NCBI GenBank assembly: GCA_023440945.1
Contig: JAEZRL010000499.1
Coordinates: forward strand, 1 to 5,894
Direction of reading: 5' to 3'
Source of the DNA: Bacteroidota bacterium
GTDB lineage: Bacteria > Bacteroidota > Bacteroidia > Chitinophagales > Chitinophagaceae
Length of the DNA stretch: 5,894 nucleotides
This document shows, one piece after another, positions 1 to 5,108 of this stretch. The position numbers and the translations under genes are program-made. Under the pieces are notes generated by a model, which was not told the origin of the DNA, searched no databases, and saw nothing but the letters and a program-made list of their open reading frames with translations. Every line of letters starts with the position of its first letter. Within the stretch, counting starts at the first letter, position 1.

Positions 1-691
1 TATTGATGCTGTGCCGCATATTATCTGTGGCGGATTTACCAAACGCGAGACGGAAGATGCCCTGATAGACCTTAATTTTTTAGGAATTGATAATGTTCTT
101 GTATTACGCGGTGATGCGCCAAAAAATGAAAGCTTTTTTGAAGCAGAAGTAGATGGTCACAGTTATGCCATTGATCTGTTAAAACAGGTTGTTAATCTCA
201 ATCACGGAATTTATTTGGATGAAGATATACGTGACGGCGGCAAAACTGATTTTTGCATTGGTGTTGCCGGTTATCCCGAGAAACATTTTGAAGCTCCAAA
301 TTTGAATGTTGATCTTAAACGGTTAAAAGAAAAAGTTGAAACAGGCGCAGAATACATTATGACGCAAATGTTCTTTGATAATGAAAAATATAAAGAATTT
401 GTAACAGCTTGTCGTAATTGTGGTATTAATGTTCCTATTATCCCGGGATTAAAACCCATTACAAGTAAAAAGCAATTGTCTGTACTGCCACGCATTTTTC
501 ATGTGGATATTCCGGATGCGCTTTCGGAAGAAATTCTTAAATGTAAAACAGATGCAGATTGCGAAAAAGTAGGTATTGAATGGCTGGTGCAGCAGTGCAA
601 AGAACTAAAGGAATTTGGCGTTCCTGCTTTGCATTATTATACGCTTGGTAAGGCGAAAACTATTTTTAATGTTGTAAAGCAATTGATGTAA
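1..691 (+). CDS. metF: 5,10-methylenetetrahydrofolate reductase (MetF), 5'-truncated by the window edge
   Basis: The FAD-dependent enzyme reduces 5,10-methylene-THF to 5-methyl-THF, the methyl donor for methionine synthesis, in the cytoplasm. The reading frame is open from base 2, giving 229 visible residues. Family members are around 300 residues or a little more, so roughly the first quarter lies outside the window. An in-frame GTG at 11 is an internal valine, not the start. Visible family hallmarks, in order, are VPHIICGGFT, the strand GIDNVLVLRGD (flavin-binding region), GVAGYPEKH, EYIMTQMFFD, PIIPGLKPI, and near the end ALHYYTLGKA, matching the HFYTLNR-like C-terminal motif of bacterial MetF. 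The C-terminus is complete (TAA 689-691), and nothing looks damaged. I see no hairpin with a T-run just after the stop. The motif set is specific, so the call is firm; only the N-terminus is unseen. Confidence 0.96.
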   Translation, partial: IDAVPHIICGGFTKRETEDALIDLNFLGIDNVLVLRGDAPKNESFFEAEVDGHSYAIDLLKQVVNLNHGIYLDEDIRDGGKTDFCIGVAGYPEKHFEAPNLNVDLKRLKEKVETGAEYIMTQMFFDNEKYKEFVTACRNCGINVPIIPGLKPITSKKQLSVLPRIFHVDIPDALSEEILKCKTDADCEKVGIEWLVQQCKELKEFGVPALHYYTLGKAKTIFNVVKQLM

Positions 692-726
692 ATATTTCTG
701 TTCGTGGCTTTTGTATTTCAATTAAA

Positions 727-797
727 CTTCGTTGTGTCACTCACTTCAACATTCTATTCGTTATTGAGCAAGATGTCCTTCACTATTCATCAATCTT
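727..797. repeat. Possible dispersed intergenic repeat-like tract
   Basis: This non-coding stretch between metF and csbD has a low-complexity CT-rich look (CACTCACTTCAAC, ATTCTATTCG, TTCACTATTCATCAATC). It resembles tracts I recall being scattered between genes in Chitinophagaceae and related Bacteroidota. That is recollection, not a comparison made here. No second copy occurs within this window, and I see no strong internal dyad. It may simply be unique spacer. Confidence 0.22.
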
Positions 798-818
798 CTC
801 TTATAGCCGCTATTTATT

Positions 819-835
819 TTGGCATAATAATAGCA
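819..835 (+). promoter_or_regulatory. Sigma-54 (RpoN) type -24/-12 promoter of csbD
   Basis: TTGGCATAATAATAGCA matches the sigma-54 consensus YTGGCAYRNNNNTTGCW at every defined position except one (TAGC in place of TTGC). The invariant GG (821-822) and GC (833-834) are separated by exactly 10 bases, as the sigma requires. Transcription would start near 846, leaving a leader of about 18 bases with an A-rich ribosome-binding region (851-860) before the ATG at 864. A sigma-54 promoter would need an AAA+ enhancer-binding activator; I could not recognise its binding site upstream. No good TAnnTTTG box was seen in the same spacer. Confidence 0.62.
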
Positions 836-863
836 TAAATAATAATAGCTAAAAAAAGAGATT

Positions 864-1052
864 ATGGACAAACTGGAATTAAAAGGAAAATGGAACGAAA
901 TCAAAGGGAAAATAAAGCAATCTTACGCTGATCTCACAGACGATGATCTGAAATATGAAGAGGGTAAAGATGACGAGTTTATTGGAAGATTGCAACAAAA
1001 GACAGGAAAAACAAAAGATGAGCTGGTAAATTGGATCAGATCTCTGGGATAA
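864..1052 (+). CDS. CsbD family small stress-response protein
   Basis: A 62-residue hydrophilic, highly charged protein. It begins with the CsbD-family pattern: [19 protein letters not shown] (residues 1-19, the LxGKWNxxKGKxKxxxG-like opening), then DLTDDDL (23-29) and a Lys/Glu-rich helix [17 protein letters not shown] (41-57). CsbD proteins are small general-stress proteins: csbD of Bacillus is sigma-B controlled and yjbJ of E. coli is RpoS controlled. Their biochemical role is unknown. The length is normal for the family, and there is no signal peptide or membrane segment, so it should be cytoplasmic. The ATG at 864 follows an A-rich leader ending in AGAG. The gene appears to be a single transcription unit, with a sigma-54-like promoter at 819-835 and a terminator after it. 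Bacteroidota lack sigma-B and RpoS, so sigma-54 control would be a plausible substitute, but this is inference. Confidence 0.92.
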   Translation: MDKLELKGKWNEIKGKIKQSYADLTDDDLKYEEGKDDEFIGRLQQKTGKTKDELVNWIRSLG

Positions 1053-1090
1053 ATCTTTAAATCTTATGAGCTAACCTATGTAAAAGATCC

Positions 1091-1109
1091 GGTTTTCCTA
1101 TCGAAAACC
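1091..1109 (+). other. Short perfect hairpin in the csbD 3' region
   Basis: GGTTTTC (1091-1097) and GAAAACC (1103-1109) form a 7-bp perfect stem closing a 5-base loop, 38 bases after the csbD stop. There is no T-run after it, so it is not a terminator by itself. It stands 7 bases before the larger terminator stem and could protect the 3' end of the short csbD message. An alternative pairing, AACC (1106-1109) with GGTT (1115-1118), would disturb both stems. Confidence 0.45.
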
Positions 1110-1116
1110 CCCTTGG

Positions 1117-1163
1117 TTCTCCGATTTAGTTATGTAACCCGTAACTGGTCGGAGAATTTTTTT
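1117..1163 (+). terminator. Intrinsic terminator downstream of csbD
   Basis: TTCTCCGA (1117-1124) pairs perfectly with TCGGAGAA (1149-1156). Inside this, AGTTA (1128-1132) pairs with TAACT (1142-1146) across a small internal loop, leaving a 9-base apical loop. Seven T follow immediately (1157-1163). Stem plus T-run in + orientation fits Rho-independent termination of the csbD transcript and separates it from the DUF72 gene. Confidence 0.68.
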
Positions 1164-1210
1164 GTGCTGTTGCCCTTCATGATATGTCATCTTCACACGG
1201 TCAATAAAAT

Positions 1211-1218
1211 TATCTTTG
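1211..1218 (+). promoter_or_regulatory. Candidate -7 box (TAnnTTTG) for the DUF72 gene
   Basis: TATCTTTG is an exact match to the Bacteroidota -7 consensus TAnnTTTG, 66 bases before the ATG of the DUF72 gene and after the csbD terminator. No TTG lies at the usual distance (about 17-23 bases) upstream, so only half of the promoter is supported. An 8-base match with two free positions can occur by chance in AT-rich DNA. Confidence 0.3.
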
Positions 1219-1284
1219 TGTGCTTCGTAGCTATGTTGAATAATTATCAGTCACAATATAAAGTTGATATAGATAAACTGAATC

Positions 1285-2199
1285 ATGGAATTTGGAAAAA
1301 TAAATGCAGCAGAATTAGAAAAGATTCAACTTGAATTATCACCTGATCCACCTCAGAATGAACTAATACTTTCAAAATTCAAAACTGTAAAACCGAAAGT
1401 TTTTGTGGGTTGCGCCAAATGGGGCAGAAAAGATTGGATCGGAAAATTTTATCCGTCGGGCACAAAAGAAAAAGACTTTTTTTCTTACTATTCAAAATTG
1501 TTTAACTGCATCGAACTAAATGCTACTTATTATAAAATTCCAACTTCAGAGCAAGTAAAAAAATGGCGGGACAATGTTGATACAAACTTTAAATTTTGTC
1601 CTAAATTTCCGCAAATCATTACGCACATGAAGCGTTTGAGAAATTGTGAGCGTGAAGTGGATGAATTTCTTAACGCTATTATTCAGTTTGAAAATAATTT
1701 AGGTCCGGTTTTTCTTATGCCGCATCCGCAAATGGGTTTAAAAAGCAGGGATGTTATTCAGCAATTCATTGAATCTCTCCCAAAAGATATTGATCTGTTT
1801 CTTGAACTGCGCAATTCTGAATGGTTCACAAACGGTTTTAATAAAGAGATGTACAAAATTATTACAGACAACAATGTTGGTTTGGTAATATCTGATGCAG
1901 CAGGCAGAAGAGATTGCGTGCACATGTACTTAAGCAAACCTGAAACTTTTATTCGTTTTGTTGGCAATAGTTTGCATAAAACGGATTATACAAGAATTGA
2001 TGAATGGATTAATCGTTTAAAATTGTGGAGTGATGAAGGTTTACAAACTTTATATTTTTTTATGCATCAGCATGAAGAACTGCATTCACCGGAATTGAGC
2101 AAATACCTGATAGAACGAATGAACAGCAAGATGAACTTATCCATTCCCGTTCCCCATTTATTGAATGAAAATAAATTACAGAAAGGATTATTCGATTAG
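1285..2199 (+). CDS. DUF72 family protein (YecE-like)
   Basis: A 304-residue cytoplasmic protein of the DUF72 family, which has a TIM-barrel fold and no established biochemical function. Family signatures in order: VGCAKWGRKDW (41-51) and FYPSGTKEKDFFSYYS (55-70), then FNCIELNATYYKIPT (73-87), the canonical Ex(N)xTYY strand. These are followed by FKFCPKFP (102-109), FLELRNSEW (172-180), VISDAAG (201-207), YLSKPETFIRFVGN (215-228) and YFFMHQHEELHSPEL (257-271). The roughly 38-residue lead-in before the first strand is, as I recall, usual in the Bacteroidota branch of this family. The protein looks full length and undamaged. The ATG at 1285 has no clear Shine-Dalgarno sequence but sits in an A-rich leader, as is common in this phylum. 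An overlapping frame starting near 1113 is an artefact. The gene ends only 7 bases from the convergent pabBC stop. The family call is firm; the function is unknown. Confidence 0.93.
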   Translation: MEFGKINAAELEKIQLELSPDPPQNELILSKFKTVKPKVFVGCAKWGRKDWIGKFYPSGTKEKDFFSYYSKLFNCIELNATYYKIPTSEQVKKWRDNVDTNFKFCPKFPQIITHMKRLRNCEREVDEFLNAIIQFENNLGPVFLMPHPQMGLKSRDVIQQFIESLPKDIDLFLELRNSEWFTNGFNKEMYKIITDNNVGLVISDAAGRRDCVHMYLSKPETFIRFVGNSLHKTDYTRIDEWINRLKLWSDEGLQTLYFFMHQHEELHSPELSKYLIERMNSKMNLSIPVPHLLNENKLQKGLFD

Positions 2200-2206
2200 A
2201 AAACCT

Positions 2207-3943
2207 TTATTCGTTATTGTTGATCAACTGAACTTCAATCCATTTTCTTACGCTGTTGATAAACCATATCTTATCGCTTCTTTTTATGTCGGCAATGGTT
2301 AGCTTTTTTTCAAATATTTTTTCATCACGAATTAATCTATCTCTGAATGTACCTGCAAGTAAACCGCTTTTTACCGAAGGCGTTACCAATTGCTGATCTA
2401 TCTTCAGAACAATATTGCCATTGGTAAACTCTGTTAACTCTTTATTTTTATTCCAAAGCAAAGTATCAAGAATGCCTTCCGCTTGTTTCCTTCTAAAGTG
2501 AGAATACACAGAGCGCTCTGTTGTTTTGTGATACAGGAAATGATTGTTTTTATCAACAGGCTTATCAGCAAGCACAACTTTATTCAATTTTATTGAAGGT
2601 TGTATTGGCTGGCAATCTGTACTTACCTCCCCTTTTTTATCTATAAGCAAACGTAGTTTGAATTGGCCATTATTATTTTTTTTTGCATGATAAAACAAGC
2701 AACTTTTGATCTTATTCACATCAAACAAAAAATCAAAGTAGCAAGCAGAATTTTTTAGACGCTCTAAATGTTCTTCCAGCAAAAAATATTCACCATCATC
2801 CAACAGAATGCTTTCAAGTAATTGAAAGTCTTTTCTCTCATCCTGTAAAAATCTTGCTTTAGTATTAATTTCATTATACTCATCCTCGGCTGTGGAATTT
2901 GAAGTAACTCCTCCGCCTACACCATATATCGCTTTGCCTGTTCGCTGTTGAATCACAACCGTTCTTATCGGCACATTGAAAACGGCTTCTTTTAATGGCG
3001 TTATATAACCGATCGCTCCACAATAAACACCACGTGGCTGTGTTTCAACTTCTGAAATAACCTTCATTGTGCTTGCCTTAGGAGCACCGGTAATAGAAGC
3101 TGCAGGAAAAAGTGCTTTAAAGATATCCATCAACTTTACTCCTTTGCAGAGTTTTGCTTTTACTGTTGATGTCATTTGATAAACAGTTGGGTATTTTTCT
3201 ACCTCGAACAGTCTTATTGCTTCAACAGTTCCATTCTGTGCAATAACGGACAGATCGTTTCGCAACATGTCAACAATCATTACATTTTCAGCCCGATTTT
3301 TTTCTGAATGATATAGCCATTTCGCATTCTCCTCATCTTCTAAAAAAGTATAGCCTCTTTTTATTGTGCCTTTCATGGGACGGGTTATGATCTCTTCCTC
3401 TTTAACATGAAAAAAAAGTTCAGGCGATGCAGATAAAATGCTATGTTCACCTGTATTGATATAAGCACAATAATTTGATGCTTGTGCTTTTTTAAGTTTA
3501 TTAAAAAAAGCGAAAGCATCACCTTTGAAATAACTATTCAACCTGATGGTATAATTTACCTGGTATGTATCTCCTCTTTGAATAACTTTTTTGATAGATT
3601 GAATAGCTTCGCGATATTCTGCTTCATTAACAGAAGACTTCCATTCTGTAATTGAATAAGAACTTTCACTTTTTATTTCTTCAGGAGAAGGTTGAGAAAA
3701 CAAACCAAACCATAACAATGGTACCGGAGAAGAAGTTTTGGTATGAAAGGCTGTATCAAAAGCAGGCGCACTTTCGTAAGATAAAAATCCAGCGGCATAA
3801 TAACCTTCATCTACTGCTTGCTGAATTAATTTAATACAAGGTATTACTTCTTCTATTTTGGCTGTAGTTATAATCTTGTATGGTGATGTAAATACAAGAG
3901 GCTTTACGACGCCATCTGCAGAAGTAAATTCAAACAGTAGCAT
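2207..3943 (-). CDS. pabB: Aminodeoxychorismate synthase component I fused to ADC lyase-like (class IV aminotransferase fold) domain
   Basis: A bifunctional folate-pathway enzyme: the PabB half makes 4-amino-4-deoxychorismate from chorismate and ammonia, and the PabC-like half would release para-aminobenzoate and pyruvate. Numbering is from ATG 3943 (578 aa). Chorismate-binding motifs are GDTYQVNYT (124-132), SASPELFF (171-178), RPMKGT with K191, NRAENVMIVDMLRNDLS (216-232), ITGAPK (284-289), GVGGGVT (341-347) and AEDEYNE (352-358). The lysine in RPMKGT is the PabB nucleophile; anthranilate synthases have alanine there. The C-terminal domain (about 374-578) has HKTTER with the likely PLP lysine K473, ELTEFTNGN (502-510) and GLLAGTFR (527-534). 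The start is uncertain. ATG 3976 would add 11 residues. ATG 3943 is preceded by GGGGGAAG and fits the N-terminus of homologous fusions better. The glutaminase partner PabA is not in this window. Both active sites look intact. Confidence 0.93.
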   Translation of the reverse strand: MLLFEFTSADGVVKPLVFTSPYKIITTAKIEEVIPCIKLIQQAVDEGYYAAGFLSYESAPAFDTAFHTKTSSPVPLLWFGLFSQPSPEEIKSESSYSITEWKSSVNEAEYREAIQSIKKVIQRGDTYQVNYTIRLNSYFKGDAFAFFNKLKKAQASNYCAYINTGEHSILSASPELFFHVKEEEIITRPMKGTIKRGYTFLEDEENAKWLYHSEKNRAENVMIVDMLRNDLSVIAQNGTVEAIRLFEVEKYPTVYQMTSTVKAKLCKGVKLMDIFKALFPAASITGAPKASTMKVISEVETQPRGVYCGAIGYITPLKEAVFNVPIRTVVIQQRTGKAIYGVGGGVTSNSTAEDEYNEINTKARFLQDERKDFQLLESILLDDGEYFLLEEHLERLKNSACYFDFLFDVNKIKSCLFYHAKKNNNGQFKLRLLIDKKGEVSTDCQPIQPSIKLNKVVLADKPVDKNNHFLYHKTTERSVYSHFRRKQAEGILDTLLWNKNKELTEFTNGNIVLKIDQQLVTPSVKSGLLAGTFRDRLIRDEKIFEKKLTIADIKRSDKIWFINSVRKWIEVQLINNNE

Positions 3944-3997
3944 CACTTCCCCCGTTCGTGTATGTGTTGTTTGCATGAGGTTTTATTCAACGATAAT

Positions 3998-4050
3998 TTG
4001 CAACAAATCAAAAATAGTCACTTCACTCTCATCTTATTTCAATGTTGCAA
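3998..4050. repeat. 8-bp inverted repeat bracketing the pabBC promoter
   Basis: TTGCAACA (3998-4005) and TGTTGCAA (4043-4050) are exact reverse complements, 37 bases apart. One arm covers the predicted pabBC start point; the other touches the -33 element. Such a placement would suit a repressor or looping operator, but two 8-bp arms can also arise by chance in AT-rich DNA. Confidence 0.3.
4009..4042 (-). promoter_or_regulatory. Bacteroidota-type promoter for pabBC
   Basis: On the minus strand, TATTTTTG (complement of 4009-4016) matches the -7 consensus TAnnTTTG exactly. A TTG (complement of 4040-4042) lies 23 bases upstream, at the long end of the accepted -33 spacing. The predicted start point, near 4002, gives a leader of about 26 bases to the ATG at 3976 or about 59 to the ATG at 3943. 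Both elements are short, so support is moderate. Confidence 0.45.
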
Positions 4051-4162
4051 TAAATACGTTTTGTGATGAACAGGTAAAAAACAGTTTGAGATTACAAAAA
4101 CACTTGTGCCTGTTTATTCTGTAACCTTTTTTACCGTCCTTACTCTGTTTATAAAAAACAGT

Positions 4163-4498
4163 ATGCTTTATATCATTATCATCCTTTTTGTAATTGCTGC
4201 AATATTTGGTCTTACTATTTTAAAGAACTGGTTAACATCAGCCAACACATCCCGAACCGTTATTTATGCTCACGGAATTTTTGCAGCTATTGCATTAGTG
4301 TTACTGATAATTTATTTTGTTGATAATCCTGTTAACAACGTTCGTGCAAGTTTGATACTTTTTATTGTTGCAGCAATCGCAGGATTTTACATGTTCTTTC
4401 GCGATTTGAAAGGAAAGTTTAGCCCTACATGGTTAGCCGTTATACATGGTGTGGTTGCGGCAATAGGTTTAGTTTTTCTTTTATTAATGATCTTTTAA
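4163..4498 (+). CDS. Small four-helix membrane protein with an internal two-helix duplication
   Basis: I do not recognise the family. From ATG 4163 the protein is 111 residues with four hydrophobic segments, about 2-24, 33-53, 62-79 and 91-111. Residues 7-52 and 65-110 align without gaps at an offset of 58, with 16 identities in 46. ILFVIAAIFG matches ILFIVAAIAG, and HGIFAAIALV matches HGVVAAIGLV. His37-Gly and His95-Gly occupy equivalent places at the start of helices 2 and 4. A longer frame from GTG 4106 would add 19 residues. I prefer 4163 because the extra residues look like leader sequence and the ATG directly follows an A-rich stretch. The gene is 9 bases upstream of the DUF2231 gene and probably cotranscribed with it. 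The function is unknown; the paired histidines could bind a metal or haem, but nothing here proves that. Confidence 0.85.
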   Translation: MLYIIIILFVIAAIFGLTILKNWLTSANTSRTVIYAHGIFAAIALVLLIIYFVDNPVNNVRASLILFIVAAIAGFYMFFRDLKGKFSPTWLAVIHGVVAAIGLVFLLLMIF

Positions 4499-4507
4499 AT
4501 ACGGAAA

Positions 4508-4966
4508 ATGAAATTATTTGATCATCCTGTACATCCTTTGCTGATTCATTTTCCTACTGCTTTATTGCCGATGGATCTTGTGATGAATATTTTATATAAT
4601 GTAACCGGAAACACTTCTTTTTATGAAACAGGGTTTTATAGTTTAGTAGGGGGTGTTGCTGTTGGTTTACTCGCTGTATTAACCGGGCTACTTGAATTGT
4701 TTATCATCCCGCGAACAGATAAAAAAGCAATGGCTTTAGCACTTTATCATGGCTTTCTTAATGGCGCAATTATAGCCATTTTTGCCATTATCACTTATAA
4801 AGCCTGGCAAACATTTCCTTCTCCTTATTCAGTTGATAAAAAAGGGATTATTATAAAGTCTATGCTCATAATTTTCTTATTCATTGGAAATTATATGGGA
4901 GGAAGATTAATATACAAACACCATATAGGGATAGGAGAAAACCAGACAGGAAACATAAAAAAATAA
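4508..4966 (+). CDS. DUF2231 family integral membrane protein
   Basis: A 152-residue inner-membrane protein. The N-terminal HPVHPLLIHFPTALLPMD (6-23) is the DUF2231 hallmark HPxHPxxxHFP, with histidines 6, 9 and 14. Four hydrophobic segments can be seen, about 12-31, 46-67, 78-99 and 114-132. Another His-Gly lies at the start of the third helix (YHGFLNG, H81). The closing GGRLIYKHHIGIG (131-143) matches the usual family ending GGxLVYxxGxGV. Length and architecture are normal for the family, which has no proven function. Its conserved histidines have led to suggestions of metal or haem binding; treat that as inference. The ATG at 4508 has a GGA (4503-4505) just upstream, and the spacing of 9 bases from the preceding membrane-protein gene indicates an operon. 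The stop overlaps the U-tract of the terminator serving the convergent SPFH gene. Confidence 0.9.
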   Translation: MKLFDHPVHPLLIHFPTALLPMDLVMNILYNVTGNTSFYETGFYSLVGGVAVGLLAVLTGLLELFIIPRTDKKAMALALYHGFLNGAIIAIFAIITYKAWQTFPSPYSVDKKGIIIKSMLIIFLFIGNYMGGRLIYKHHIGIGENQTGNIKK

Positions 4967-4997
4967 AACAAAAAAGCCACGTATAAACCGTGACTTT
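4965..4997 (-). terminator. Intrinsic terminator for the minus-strand SPFH transcript
   Basis: Read on the minus strand, AAAGTCACG and CGTGGCTTT (complements of 4989-4997 and 4973-4981) form a 9-bp stem with one G-U pair and a 7-base loop. The strand continues as TTTGTTTTATTTTTTTA, a strong U-tract. In the + direction the same stem has a C-A mismatch and the next T-run starts several bases later, so it is mainly a leftward terminator. It is weakly plausible as a bidirectional one for the DUF2231 gene. Confidence 0.75.
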
Positions 4998-5010
4998 GAA
5001 TGATATTTTT

Positions 5011-5105
5011 TTACATTAAAGCATAACCAACACCAAGACCAAATGCCCGAAGAATACCGCCGAAAGCAGAAATTCCTGCTCATATAGTCTTGGAAAACTA
5101 TCATA
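5011..5105 (-). pseudogene. Coding-like remnant of a small glycine-rich protein, split by a frameshift
   Basis: The 97 bases between the SPFH stop and the terminator read like protein on the minus strand, in two frames. After the SPFH stop, the same frame gives YDSFPRLYEQ (5105 down to 5076). Shifting by one base at about 5079 gives A, G, I, S and then AFGGILRAFGLGVGYAL, M and stop (TAA at 5013-5011). The second stretch has ordinary codons, a glycine-zipper-like rhythm and a stop just before the terminator, as the end of a real gene would. No intact frame with a start codon spans it. I do not recognise a family. It could be decay, a sequencing error, or chance translation of spacer. Confidence 0.3.
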
Positions 5106-5108
5106 TTT

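Noticed and set aside
271..495. 74-codon minus-strand frame inside metF
   Set aside because: Antisense to a highly conserved part of MetF, with no protein family pattern.
1113..1334. 73-codon open frame on the + strand reaching into the DUF72 gene
   Set aside because: It lacks an ATG start, begins inside the csbD terminator stem, has no recognisable protein pattern, and overlaps the well-supported DUF72 start in another frame.
2182..2208. AAAGG/CCTTT pairing between the convergent DUF72 and pabBC stops, considered as a shared terminator
   Set aside because: Only 5 bp with a 17-base loop and no T-run on either strand; too weak.
2219..2228. Perfect 10-bp palindrome GTTGATCAAC
   Set aside because: It lies within the last codons of pabBC (Val-Gln-Leu-Ile-Asn region) and is readily explained by coding sequence and chance.
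4055..4063. TACGTTTTG as a -7 box for the membrane-protein operon
   Set aside because: It has one extra base relative to TAnnTTTG and no TTG at a suitable distance upstream.
3858..4124. 88-codon + strand frame over the pabBC 5' end and promoter
   Set aside because: Mostly antisense to the conserved N-terminus of pabBC, with no family features.
4907..5104. 65-codon minus-strand frame opposite the end of the DUF2231 gene
   Set aside because: It reads straight through the intrinsic terminator and antisense to DUF2231, and its Trp/Cys/Phe/Tyr-rich composition is typical of out-of-frame translation. The glycine-rich reading in the neighbouring frame is more protein-like.
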